A DNA stretch of 64,000 bases from Phytophthora colocasiae. Lineage: Eukaryota; Oomycota; Peronosporomycetes; Peronosporales; Peronosporaceae. The translations under genes and the position numbers were made by a program. The stretch is from positions 434,001-498,000 of the forward strand of contig JAGKQI010000087.1 in assembly GCA_018806915.1 (NCBI GenBank), written 5' to 3'. Below the pieces are notes generated by a model. That model was not told the origin of the DNA. It was given only the letters and a program-made list of their open reading frames with translations, and made no database searches. Below, in pieces: positions 55,417-64,000 of the stretch (position 1 is its first letter; every line of letters starts with the position of its first letter).

Positions 55417-55602
55417 CTACCTTCGAGTGGGTCCAAACATCACCCACTTTTGCAAATGCTGTCGTTGGCAGCAGAATGCATCCATGTTCGCGATAGGGTT
55501 ATTTTGAAAGCGGAGATTACTCGTCTGTTGCGAAGGTTCAGCGTTGACTTGGACCAAGAGGAGCGTGGCCATAGCGAGTATCTTGAACCAACCTAAGGTC
55601 AC
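55417..55602 (-). CDS. Diverged RXLR-family small secreted protein (motif changed)
   Basis: 61 residues on the minus strand. The N-terminus matches the neighbouring small secreted proteins: a hydrophobic signal segment (GWFKILAMATLLLVQVNA) then EPSQQTSNLRFQNN. The RXLR motif (RNLR in the relatives) is changed to SNLR, and after about residue 35 the sequence is unrelated and stops early. It occupies the same divergent position as the intact gene at 60582 in the duplicated block. It may be a decayed gene rather than a functional short one. Confidence 0.5.
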   Translation of the reverse strand: MTLGWFKILAMATLLLVQVNAEPSQQTSNLRFQNNPIANMDAFCCQRQHLQKWVMFGPTRR

Positions 55603-56556
55603 AGTATCAACGCCAGAATGGTCTTCTCAAGTTTCTGTAAACTTGATACATACCCGATCGTAGTTCATTCCAAAATTCTCTTAAGATCGGAGGGGTGGGT
55701 TTACCTGTACATGTATAATACCCCTCATCGAAAAACTGCACCTACATGTAGTGAGTTAAAGCTAATGGCCATCAGTGTACCTGAATTAAAACCGATAAAG
55801 TAAATGATCTGTTGCGCTCCTGTACGGAGCATTTACTAGCTCAGCAACCAGAGGCCCGATGGAAAATAGCTCTAAGCCATATTTCACTTGTTAGTTCTTC
55901 AAATACGAGCCCACCCATGCTCGTGCGACATCCCTGTAGATGTCAATTCGATCGCGTGACAACATTTCGGATTTGTTAGCTCTTAAAAACTAAGATCCTC
56001 TTAGCTTGTTCATGACGACCATAGACATGAGCTACTAGTAACAAATCCGATTTTATTTTTTGTCACGCAATCGAGTTGAACTCAAACGTATTTACCACAA
56101 GGAGATACAGAGATCTGGTGGGTCTTTTTGGAGAACTGATAAGTGAAATCTGACCTAGTACTATTATTCACGGTGCCAAAAGCATTGCTGCAGGCGTCTA
56201 TTAGTTCGACAACGTAAGTATCGATTTCGTTTTCAATTTAGGTTCACTTAACTTTAGCTCTATCGACTTTATATCATAGAGTCGTGGTACACTTTTACGC
56301 GTGATCTTGCTGTCAACATACAGTTTGCTTTTCACACTTTAGTAAACAGTTCTACTAGTAGCTTGTGTGGTGTGCAGTGGCTGCACTACAACGTGACAAG
56401 ATTATTCTACTTCGAGCATATTATGCATAATACGGAATTTGTATTTCCTCGTGTACGCCAGTCAATTGTACTGTAAACATGTACTCTCGAGTGTCGCTGC
56501 TGAACGATCTTTCATCGTGCTATAAGTGGAGTTCCTTCACGCCTTTGTCGTTCGTT
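55603..56556. other. Divergent intergenic region, block 1
   Basis: The spacer between the minus- and plus-strand small secreted protein genes. It holds a short inverted piece of the family's 5' end (from 55618, ATGGTCTTCTCAAGTTTC, on the plus strand) and the foldback element at 55943-56079. It matches 60930-62225 with indels. Confidence 0.6.
55943..56079. repeat. Foldback (MITE-like) element, short form
   Basis: TCAATTCGATCGCGTGACAA ... GGATTTGTTAGCTCTTAA at the left is inverted at the right as (CTAGT)AACAAATCCGATTTTATTTTTTGTCACGCAATCGAGTTGA. The arms are about 45 bp with a few mismatches. A longer version is at 61316-61730. Confidence 0.75.
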
Positions 56557-56572
56557 GTTCATTCCAAAATTC
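56557..56572 (+). promoter_or_regulatory. Oomycete initiator-like core promoter
   Basis: GTTCATTCCAAAATTC agrees with GCTCATTYYNCAWTTT at 13 of 16 positions and lies 49 bases before the ATG at 56621. Identical elements precede the other two intact family members. Confidence 0.65.
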
Positions 56573-56620
56573 ACCTTTCACCGCAACAACCCAACCCAAG
56601 ACCACAGTACCAACGCCAGA

Positions 56621-56950
56621 ATGGTCTTCTCAAGTTTCTTCAAGATCCTCGTCATGGTCACATTCCTCGTGGTCCAAGTCAACGCTGAACCTTCGCAGCA
56701 GACGCGTAATCTCCGTATTCAAGACGATGACATTCCACACGAACAAGCGAGAAGGTTAAGCGGATACTTGCAAGCGCTCATTATCAATCTCAAGAACAAC
56801 CCAGGGGTTCGTGACGGTGTTATTAACTTACTCAAGAAGGTAGACTACGCATCAGGGACATCGAAAAAGATTAAGGAGAAGGCCAAGGAGGTTAAGGACA
56901 AGGTCAAAGACACCGTGGAGAAGGTCAAGGACAAAGTCTCGCGCGAGTAA
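56621..56950 (+). CDS. RXLR-type candidate secreted effector, 109 aa
   Basis: Residues 1-22 are a signal peptide (MVFSSFFKILVMVTFLVVQVNA). RNLR at 29-32 is an RXLR motif at the usual distance from the cleavage site, followed by an acidic DDD and HEQARRL (40-46) instead of a classical EER. A short conserved domain (ALIINLKNNPGVRDGVINLLKKV) follows, and the C-terminus is a Lys/Glu-rich amphipathic helix (KEKAKEVKDKVKDTVEKVKDK). RXLR proteins of oomycetes are secreted and many act inside host plant cells; host entry and target are not shown here. Start chosen at the ATG beginning the signal peptide. It lacks the KESVEK insert present in the 60582 and 62290 copies. Confidence 0.75.
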   Translation: MVFSSFFKILVMVTFLVVQVNAEPSQQTRNLRIQDDDIPHEQARRLSGYLQALIINLKNNPGVRDGVINLLKKVDYASGTSKKIKEKAKEVKDKVKDTVEKVKDKVSRE

Positions 56951-57479
56951 TGTAGTACTTGGTTAAGATGCTGAGCAACTCTTGCCCAAGCTAGAGCTCT
57001 AGAGTCGATTACGTGTAGCAGGTATAACACTTCCTACTCCAGCAGTACATTGTTTACCTCGTATGACTACGCTTAGTTTTCATTTTTTTGTCAAGGGATT
57101 ATTTCATGAGTAATAGACCACTCCCTTTGTTAGGATTTTACCTCCTCCTGAACATCGAATTTGGATTCCTCGTACGTAAGGTCTAGTGATTTCCAGTTTT
57201 GATATCTTAAGTCTTAGTTAGCAAAACGAGAAGTCCGATATCTGTTAATCAACTAATTTCTTCTTCTTCTTCCCTTTGTTAGGATGAAATGGTGGAAGAA
57301 GAGCACCAACACAAGTGCCGCAAGAACTAAACAATGGTGACTGAACTAAAAATTATTCTCTGGTTAATATATGATATTACCGTCAAGTGAACGTCACAAA
57401 ATTAAACTTGCTTCTTTGATTGAGATTTTCACGTGTAGGACTCTTACCATAGTAAGAGTCCTACACGTGAAAATATCAT
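56951..57479. other. 3' flank of the RXLR-type gene, with hairpin
   Basis: Up to about 57390 this matches 62629-62925 downstream of the second copy (for example GGAAGAAGAGCACCAACA). A perfect hairpin is at 57425-57474. No gene. Confidence 0.6.
57425..57474. repeat. Perfect 23-bp inverted repeat with 4-nt loop
   Basis: ATTTTCACGTGTAGGACTCT(TAC) at 57425-57447, loop CATA, then its exact reverse complement at 57452-57474. The right-hand flank continues into the CRN kinase remnant. There is no T-run to suggest a terminator. Confidence 0.9.
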
Positions 57480-58720
57480 ACCATAGTCGTCTATCAGCCA
57501 GATCTGTATTGGATCCAGCAAAATGGTCGGGAGTAGTTTCAAGATAGACGTTAAGCGTGTTTTCTCTCCATTTGGGATTTCTCGCGTCGGTCATTATGGA
57601 CCAATTCGTTCTCGTGGAGCTGCCACAACAAATTAAAAAGATTTCGGACTTCCTCTCGAGTTGTTGGTTCAGGAATACGATGACCAACAGGAGACAGCAA
57701 CAACGCCACTCCATCGAGAGTTTATGAAAACTTCTCAGGACTAGGCGTCACGCCTGTGTAATTGACTTCTGCCAAAGCCATCCCTTCATCGTAAAAGCGA
57801 GATGAAGCGTAGTGATCAGCAATTTTGAGCGCTTCCCCTCCTGCGTAGTTACTTTAAACGCACACCCATACTCATTACGCCAGAGATCGCGATCCACCAC
57901 GTCAACGCCCAACAACGTTGTTTAAATTCTTCACCCATGGAGAGATGTTGGCACCAATAAAGTTCTGGAAAAGTGACTTCGAGCCCATATTGATCTACTT
58001 TGTTTTTTAACTTTGACAACAACGGAATTGTGGCAGCTGATTAACCACAAACAAAGAGAATTGCGCTTGGTGATGACCCCTTAGGATAAAAAGTCTTTAG
58101 ATCTTGTACCAGTAGGCCAAACGCTACATCCGTAATAGTAAGCTGAGAATGAGACAGTCGAACAGTTCTCCCTCTGCTGCTCCAAATCGAAAATCACTTA
58201 GCGTTGCACTCCATCATCTGGCATCAGAATTTTGCAATAAATTCCAGGGTGGGTTGCAAAAGAGTGTTTCACACCATTCACGAATACCCAAACCATAGCT
58301 ACGTATAATGTTGTCGATAAACGGCGTAATAAACGCATCAAAAATCGCATTATTCGTAATGGCATCGGCTTGAATCTGAATTTCCTTGGACCAAAACGCT
58401 TCTCCGCTCTTCACTGGTTCCATGTTGATGATCACATCACCTTTTCCAGTCGTTTCGTCTCAACTTCTCCTAATTCCGCAGCAGTGTACTGGATCATTCA
58501 TTGACCGGTTGTGTGGTAAACGAGCGAGAAGTTGCTCAAGCTGCATTTCAACCTGCATTTGACAAGCTCGTGACTCTCGAAATGTCGCAAAGGAATGGAG
58601 AATGTCCCCAACTTGAGCTGGGAAGACCACCATTACGTGAATTTCAACCTGCAAGACATTTAGCAAGATTCGCAGCTTGGTGATGCCGTTGTTTGGATCG
58701 CAGATCAAAGTAAGCAACAT
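57480..58720 (-). pseudogene. CRN-type protein kinase-like remnant, copy 1
   Basis: The minus strand carries recognisable pieces in changing frames: INMEPVKSGEAFWSKEIQIQ and WCETLFCNPPWNLL (58435-58214), an N-lobe piece with WRNEYGC and LKIADHYASSRFYDEG (about 57910-57740), a hinge-like GVALLLSPVGHRIPEP, and a kinase catalytic-loop match LHENELVHNDARN (about 57600-57570, H-x-D with the downstream Asn). This fits the kinase-like domain of some Crinkler effectors. Several stops and frameshifts make it dead, and it ends at the hairpin. A part of it is duplicated at 63250-63504. Confidence 0.6.
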
Positions 58721-58930
58721 ATTTAGGCTGTACCGCCAATTGACTCAAGTGTTTCGATGTGTGTTGCCTCACCCGGAGGCAGGAGGGGCTAAAGCTTCGA
58801 CACGGGGGCCCTTCCCTTCTTCATGTGGAGTACAAACAGACAAAGGCGTTATTTTCTTCCCAAATCTTCGGCGGAATGACTGGAATGTACTACTACAACC
58901 GACTCTATAAGTGAACTCGGATGCCCTCCA

Positions 58931-59503
58931 ATGCGCATTCATGCTACACTATCCCAATATCTATCCCTGCGAAGATGTCTGGTTCCAGTGGTGCATGATG
59001 TCCTATTACGATTGTTCTTTGGAGACCTTATTGTTGGGTCACGGCTATATTTCCTGAAAAGACTAAACCCAACGATTCAGCAGTGCGTTCGAGAGTCGTG
59101 TGTAGCGATTGAAACGCTGGAACACTGTTTCTTCTCGTGCCCAGGATTACAAGAATTGTGGCAGTCACTATGGGCGCCATGGAGCAAAATTTTCACAGTC
59201 GACTTAAGTTGGAGATTGCTACTTTTCCCGCAGTCACGAGATATCAATGCGGACTGAAAACAACACCACAAACTGCTGTTGCTGTTGTGGAGAGTCCATA
59301 CAGCAATTGTTTTCCATACTACTTGGCGGCTACGCAACAAGATTCACTTCAAGGAGACGGAAACAGAAAAATTGAGAACTCAAAACTGGAGCTGAATGGA
59401 GAAGCAGTGGTTTTAGTTCTTCAGGGAATGGGTTTCGATCCTCCCAAACCAAGAAACATACCCGAATCCGGACTTCCCGGATTTAAACTAATTTGTCGTA
59501 AGT
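58931..59503 (+). pseudogene. LINE reverse-transcriptase C-terminal fragment
   Basis: VHDVLLRLFFGDLIVGSRLYFLK then CVRESCVAIETLEHCFFSCPGLQELWQ fits the zinc-binding tail (zf-RVT type: C-x(4-5)-ET-x-x-H-x-F-x-x-C) after the reverse transcriptase of L1/Tx1-like LINEs. The frame ends at 59257 and is continued one frame over to 59503. No reverse-transcriptase core is present, as expected for a 5'-truncated insertion. Confidence 0.65.
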
Positions 59504-60581
59504 AGATATTACATCGCTAGCGAAACGATAGGTCCACTAAGTACTTAATCAACTTCTTCTTCTGTGCTTCTTTACGATACCATGCGCATCTTTATACTAC
59601 AGTAGTATTGTACAGTAGTATTCCGGTGCACTTGTGGGGGGTTCCCGAAGAAGTAACAACAAATGACAAAAACAATGACCGAGATAGCAAGTATTCCCTG
59701 AAAGCGGTACTGAGACGATTTTCGCCAAGTAACGGCGTAAACTTCTCTTCTCAAATGGACGTTTGCTGAAATATGGCTAATTGACGATTATGATAATAGT
59801 TTTACACGAGAGAATCTCACTCATTAATCGAAGAAGTAAGCATAATTTTCCGCAAGCCTAAAAAACGTTTTAATTTACGATTGTAATTTGACTCGTACAC
59901 TTCTGTAAGCTGTTAACCCTTCGTGGTTTGTTTCACCCCGGGTACGCATTGTTAAAATGGCACATCACCAATCATTTAGCTCACGATCGTCGGCATGCAA
60001 TTACCATAATAATCGACATTGAAGGGCTTAGAGATGTCGTAGTAGGTAGAAATTTGCCAACAGGAAACAGCAGTATTGTAGCTTAAGAAGGTGGTATCAT
60101 CAACAGGTTTGCTGTCGATCCTGTGTGCTAACCAGGCTTCCATATCTTTATAAAAGATTTTGGAACTGGAATTAGATTACGGATTAAACGGGTTCCAATA
60201 CCCGACAATACAGTATTTAATTCCATCATTTTTTTGCCTTGAGTTTGCAGGTTCGCAGGAGGTGTCGACTTCCATATTAGGATTTAGGGTACCAGCCCAA
60301 TCTCAATGTTAGTTAATATCCTTGCCACCACTTCTGTTGATGCTCTTCCTCCACCCTTCCAATTTTTTTTCCCTTCCAAACGAAGGCGACGTGGTCTATT
60401 TCTCACGACATAACCCCTTGAACAAGCGCAGACCTAATAAAAATACGCCACATATCAGTGCATGCTTGTACATGTACGAGGTAATACTGCTGGAGTAGAA
60501 AGTGTTATGCCCGCTACATGTATTATAATCGACTAGTGTTCTAGCTTCGACAAGCGTCGTTCAGCACCTCGGCCAAGTATA
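59504..60581. other. Intergenic, no supported gene
   Basis: AT-rich, with no recognisable coding or RNA feature. From about 60470 it becomes the 3' flank of the minus-strand RXLR-type gene and matches 34540-34643. Confidence 0.5.
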
Positions 60582-60926
60582 CTACTCGTCCGAGACTTTG
60601 ACCTTCTTGACCTTCTCCACGGATTCCTTGACCGTGTCTTTGACCTTATCCTTAACCTCCTTGGCCTTCTCCTTAATCTTTTTCGATGTCCCTGATGCGT
60701 AGTCTACCTTCTTGAGTAAGTTAATAACACCGTCACGAACCCCTGGGTTGTTCTTGAGATTGATAATGAGCGCTTGCAAGTATCCGCTTAACCTTCTCGC
60801 TTGTTCGTGTGGAATGTCATCGTCTTGAATACGGAGATTACGCGTCTGCTGCGAAGGTTCAGCGTTGACTTGGACCACGAGGAATGTGACCATGACGAGG
60901 ATCTTGAAGAAACTTGAGAAGACCAT
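60582..60926 (-). CDS. RXLR-type candidate secreted effector, 114 aa
   Basis: Identical to the 56621 protein over the first 92 residues as far as I can compare, including signal peptide, RNLR at 29-32 and HEQARRL, then differing at the C-terminus, which carries the KESVEKVKKVKVSDE ending shared with the truncated copy at 34644. It is divergently oriented to the gene at 62290, with a foldback element between them. ATG chosen at the signal peptide start. Confidence 0.75.
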   Translation of the reverse strand: MVFSSFFKILVMVTFLVVQVNAEPSQQTRNLRIQDDDIPHEQARRLSGYLQALIINLKNNPGVRDGVINLLKKVDYASGTSKKIKEKAKEVKDKVKDTVKESVEKVKKVKVSDE

Positions 60927-60974
60927 TCTGGCGTTGGTGCTGTGATCTTACGTTGGGTTGTTGCGGTGAAAGGT

Positions 60975-60990
60975 GAATTTTGGAATGAAC
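60975..60990 (-). promoter_or_regulatory. Oomycete initiator-like core promoter
   Basis: On the minus strand GTTCATTCCAAAATTC, 48 bases before the ATG at 60926, identical to the elements at 56557 and 62226. Confidence 0.65.
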
Positions 60991-62225
60991 TACGAACGAC
61001 AAAGACGTGAAGGAACTCGGGTATGTATCAAGTTTACTCTAAGATCGGAGGGGTGGGTTTATCTGTACAATCCCCCTCCCCTCCTCCCAATACATCGAAA
61101 AAGTGCACCTAGTAGAGTTAAAGCTACTGGCCATCAGTGTACCTGAATTAAAACCGATAAAGTACATGTAAATGACAAGTTGTCCGCCACTTCCGTCGTG
61201 CTCCGTACGGAGCATTTAGTAACTCAGCAACCAGAGGTCCGATGCTAAGCCATAGTTCACTTGTTAGTTCTCCAAATACGAGCCCGCCCATGCTCGTGCG
61301 ACATCCCTGTAGATGTCAATTCGATCGCGTGACAAAAATAACATTTCGGATTTGTTAGCTCTTAAATCCTCTAAGCTTGTGATCCGCTGTTTTAACAGAT
61401 TCTTTCGCCATTAGTGGGATTCGGTTGAGATCATATCCACGATTGCAAGGTACATATTCGTTTTCCCTAATAAAGAATATCGTCACCTTTGCTAACAATT
61501 TTTGATAAATTTATGCTACCGCACAGACGAATGAACTCATTCAACGATCTTGCCCGTGTTCACCCACTCTCCGGTCTTAGTGTTTCTTCGCTAGTACATG
61601 TAATACACAGTAAACATGACTGATTCATCGTCATCTTGGATGACGATCATTCAAAGCGTTCCCGTATCATACACATTCGCTTAAGAGCTAACAAATCCGA
61701 TTTTTATTTTTTGTCACGCAATCGAGTTGAACTCAAACGTATTTACCACAAGGACATACAGAGATCAGGTGGGGGGAGGGGGGTCTTTTTGGCGAACTGA
61801 CAAGTGAAATATGACTTAGGTACTATTATTCACGGTGCCAGAAGCATTGCTGCAGGCGTCTATTAGTTCGACAACGTAAGTATCGATTTCGTTTTCAATT
61901 TAGGTACAGTGATGTCACTTAACTTTAGCTCTATCGACTTTATATCATAGAGTCGTGGTACACTTTTACGGGTGATCTTGATGTCAACATACAGTTTGCT
62001 TTTCACAACTTTAGTAAACAGTTCTAGTAGCTTGTGTGGTGTGCAGTGGCTGCACTACAATGTGACAAGATTATTCTAAGTCGGGCATATTATGCATAAT
62101 ACGGAATATGTATTTCCTCGTGTACGCCAGTCAATTGTACTGTAAACATGTACTCTCGAGTGTCGCTGCTGAACGATCTTTCATCGTGCTACAAGTGGAG
62201 TTCCTTCACGCCTTTGTCTTTCGTA
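60991..62225. other. Divergent intergenic region, block 2
   Basis: Matches 55660-56556 in block 1 with indels; the foldback element here is longer (61316-61730). There is a C-rich run near 61070-61085 and a G-rich run near 61770-61782. No gene. Confidence 0.6.
61316..61730. repeat. Foldback (MITE-like) element, long form
   Basis: The left arm (TCAATTCGATCGCGTGACAA ... TTTGTTAGCTCTTAA) is inverted at the right arm from 61681 (TTAAGAGCTAACAAATCCGA ... TCGAGTTGA). Arms are about 48 bp around an internal region of about 310 bp that is absent in the short form at 55943. Confidence 0.75.
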
Positions 62226-62241
62226 GTTCATTCCAAAATTC
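62226..62241 (+). promoter_or_regulatory. Oomycete initiator-like core promoter
   Basis: GTTCATTCCAAAATTC, 49 bases before the ATG at 62290; same spacing as for the 56621 gene. Confidence 0.65.
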
Positions 62242-62289
62242 ACCTTTCACCGCAACAACCCAACCCAAGACCACAGCACCAACGCCAGA

Positions 62290-62628
62290 ATGGTCTTCTC
62301 AAGTTTCTTCAAGATCCTCGTCTTGGTCGCAGTCCTCGTGGTCCAAGTCAACGCTGAACCTTCGCAGCAAACGCGTAATCTCCGCATTCAAGACGACGAC
62401 ATTCCACAAGAACAAGCGAGGAGGTTGGGCGGTTGGAAAGCGCTCATCGTCAATCTCAAGAACAACCCTGGCGTTTCTGACGGTGCTGTTAACTTACTCA
62501 AGAAGGTAGACTTCGTCTCGGGGACATCGAAGAAGATTAAGGAGAAGGCCAAGGAGGTTAAGGAGAAGGTCAAAGACACGGTCAAGGAATCCGTGGAGAA
62601 GGTCAAGGACAAAGTCTCGGGTGAGTAA
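62290..62628 (+). CDS. RXLR-type candidate secreted effector, 112 aa
   Basis: Same layout as the 56621 and 60582 proteins: signal peptide (MVFSSFFKILVLVAVLVVQVNA), RNLR at 29-32, acidic DDD, QEQARRLGG, ALIVNLKNNPGVSDGAVNLLKKV and a Lys/Glu helix ending KVKDKVSGE. It differs from 56621 by substitutions in the signal peptide and in the middle (GGWKALIVNL versus SGYLQALIINL) and keeps the KESVEK segment. It is the second-block counterpart of 56621. Probably secreted; host target unknown. Confidence 0.75.
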   Translation: MVFSSFFKILVLVAVLVVQVNAEPSQQTRNLRIQDDDIPQEQARRLGGWKALIVNLKNNPGVSDGAVNLLKKVDFVSGTSKKIKEKAKEVKEKVKDTVKESVEKVKDKVSGE

Positions 62629-63249
62629 TGTAGTACTTGGCCAAGATACTGAGCAACTCTTGCCCAAGCTAGAACTCTAGAGTCGATTACGTGTAGCGGG
62701 TATAACACTTCCTACTCCAGCAATACACCTCGAATGAACTACGTTGATTGTTTTCATTTTGTTGCCTAATGCAGCATCTTTATTGAGGGATTGTTTCATG
62801 AGTAACAGACCTCCCTTTGTTAGGATGAATGATGGAAGAAGAGCACCAACATAAGTGCCGAAAGAACTAGCTGACTGAATCAAAAATTATTCTCTGGTTA
62901 ATATATGATATTACCGTCAAGTGAACGTTTGTAGTGGTCATTCTGGACAATTTTCTTCAGAGTAGCTTTGATTTGAACTCTTCGAAGCCGCAAAACCTGT
63001 TAAGAACATCATCGAGACTCCGGCTGTCTCCTGTTGATAAACCTCTGAGATACGAGGAGTCTCTGTCGATTATTATGGCAACCGTGTGTGCCGAATGTGG
63101 TAGCCGCCAATGGAAAACCTCAGTGGGGTCATTTTGAACCCCCTCCCGAAGAGCGCAAAACACTGTCGGTCATTTAGTGAAACAAGTGACTGAAGTTTGA
63201 ATAAATATTAGTCATAAAGCATGAGTTTTCCCTCCACTGCATTTTACGT
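62629..63249. other. Intergenic between RXLR-type gene and kinase remnant
   Basis: Up to about 62925 it matches the 3' flank of 56621. 62930-63245 is not found in block 1 and has no recognisable gene; the equivalent place in block 1 holds the hairpin and the kinase catalytic-loop piece. Confidence 0.5.
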
Positions 63250-63504
63250 AATCGACTTCTGCTAAAGTCATCCCCTCATCGTAAATGTGAGATGAAGAGT
63301 GTGATCAGCAATTTTGAGCGCGTAAGCCTTCCCATCCTGCGTAGTTACTTTAAACACGCACCCATACTCGTTACGCCAGAGAAAAGCATCGCCATCCACC
63401 ACGTCAACGCCCAACAAAGAGCAGGCGTTGGTTAAATTCTTCATGGAGAGATGTTGGCACCAATAAAGTTCAGGAAAAGTGACTTCGAGCCCATATTGAT
63501 CCAC
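63250..63504 (-). pseudogene. CRN-type protein kinase-like remnant, copy 2
   Basis: The minus-strand ORF from 63504 reads DQYGLEVTFPELYWCQHLS, then SLLGVDVVDGDAFLWRNEYGCVFKV and AYALKIAD, an N-lobe with a candidate ATP-binding lysine (ALK). A one-base change relative to copy 1 (57740-57910) then shifts the frame; the continuation YDEGMTLAEVDY lies one frame over. It is cut off before the catalytic loop. Confidence 0.6.
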
Positions 63505-63602
63505 TTTGTTTTTTAAACTTAGACAACAACGGAATTGTGGCAGCTGTACGTCTGCTTAAAATCCATTAAGACCTTAGTAAGGAGTTCTGCTAACGAGTTC
63601 AT

Positions 63603-64000
63603 CTACTGGTCCTGCAGCGATCGCGCGATGGCCTTGGCAATCTCGTCCTCCTCGTACGTTTCGTCGTTTTCAGTCGAACTTGAAGTGGCTGCTGCAGCAG
63701 AAGCTGTGGCAGCCCCAGTAGGAGCAGGGGTTGAAGCAGGAGGTGTCGGGACTGGAGCTGAGGTTGGAGCCGGAGCCGGAGCTGATGGTGGTGCGAACGG
63801 GTTAGCAGAGGCCGGCGAAGGAGCTGCTGCACCAAACGGGGAGCCTCCAAAGCCTCCAAGACCACCCATACCACCTCCAGCCATCATTTGCTGCATCCGC
63901 GCCATGGCGTTCGGGTCGCTCATCATTTGGTTCATCTGCTGCATCATCGCAGGGTTCTGTTGAAGTGCCTGCATGGACTGCGCTAGTAGCGCCGGATTCT
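63603..64000 (-). CDS. Ubiquilin/STI1-like protein C-terminus, partial
   Basis: The minus-strand frame is open at the right edge, so only the C-terminal 130 or so residues are seen. Met/Gln/Asn-Pro repeats (NPALLAQSMQALQQNPAMMQQMN, SDPNAMARMQQMM) are typical of STI1 motifs in ubiquilins and related shuttle factors. A Gly then Pro/Ala-rich linker follows. The protein ends in EEDEIAKAIARSLQDQ, which fits a ubiquitin-interacting motif (acidic patch, Ala and Ser in place) instead of the usual C-terminal UBA. Probably a proteasome shuttle or co-chaperone. Confidence 0.7.
   Translation of the reverse strand, partial: NPALLAQSMQALQQNPAMMQQMNQMMSDPNAMARMQQMMAGGGMGGLGGFGGSPFGAAAPSPASANPFAPPSAPAPAPTSAPVPTPPASTPAPTGAATASAAAATSSSTENDETYEEDEIAKAIARSLQDQ

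Noticed and set aside
1..64000. CRISPR arrays, rRNA and tRNA genes
   Set aside because: No regularly spaced short repeats, and no tRNA- or rRNA-like conserved sequence, were seen by eye on either strand.

Overview
The window looks like nuclear DNA of a peronosporalean oomycete, most likely a Phytophthora or close relative. Evidence: short GT-AG introns (about 50-80 nt), core promoters close to the oomycete initiator GCTCATTYYNCAWTTT upstream of several secreted-protein genes, RXLR-type small secreted proteins, Crinkler(CRN)-like NTPase and kinase remnants, M96 and folate-biopterin-transporter pseudogenes, and piggyBac / DOT1-like / chromo-OTU mobile-element genes. No rRNA, tRNA or CRISPR was seen.

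Left third (1-19 kb), gene-rich. After a broken transposon-like ORF at the left edge come four paralogous genes for secreted beta-helix (DUF2807/GIN-like) surface proteins on the + strand (1781, 3734, 6134, 9682). The first and third encode identical proteins and lie in a recent direct duplication; the second repeat copy carries a Tc1/mariner-like MITE with TA target duplication. Then come conserved housekeeping genes: a two-exon DJ-1/PfpI protein (-) whose nucleophile cysteine is serine, a Cid1-type nucleotidyltransferase with a Gln/Gly-rich N-terminus (+), and a four-exon PDZ, coiled-coil and GOLD-like protein (-).

Middle (19-34 kb). A head-to-tail array of four near-identical 3.58-kb DDE transposons is inserted as one block, with a single 9-bp target duplication (CCAGAAAAG), inside a CRN-like NTPase pseudogene. 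Each unit has TIRs of about 22 bp and a potential 1010-residue transposase with a C-terminal Cys-cluster module. All four reading frames are broken, each at different places, and the shared variants give conflicting groupings.

Right part (34-55 kb), repeat-rich. A decayed piggyBac transposase, three copies of a 1.6-kb repeat (two forming a 2.18-kb-armed inverted repeat), a frameshifted DOT1-like methyltransferase, a chromo-OTU gene, a folate-biopterin transporter pseudogene with an internal inversion, and an M96 fragment abutting a 5'-truncated GH72 glucanosyltransferase gene.

Right end (55-64 kb). A duplicated block in which divergent RXLR-type small secreted protein genes flank a foldback element and are followed by CRN kinase-like remnants; a LINE fragment lies between the two blocks. 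The C-terminus of a ubiquilin-like gene runs off the right edge. Overall, a core-gene island meets a plastic, transposon-driven effector-type compartment.
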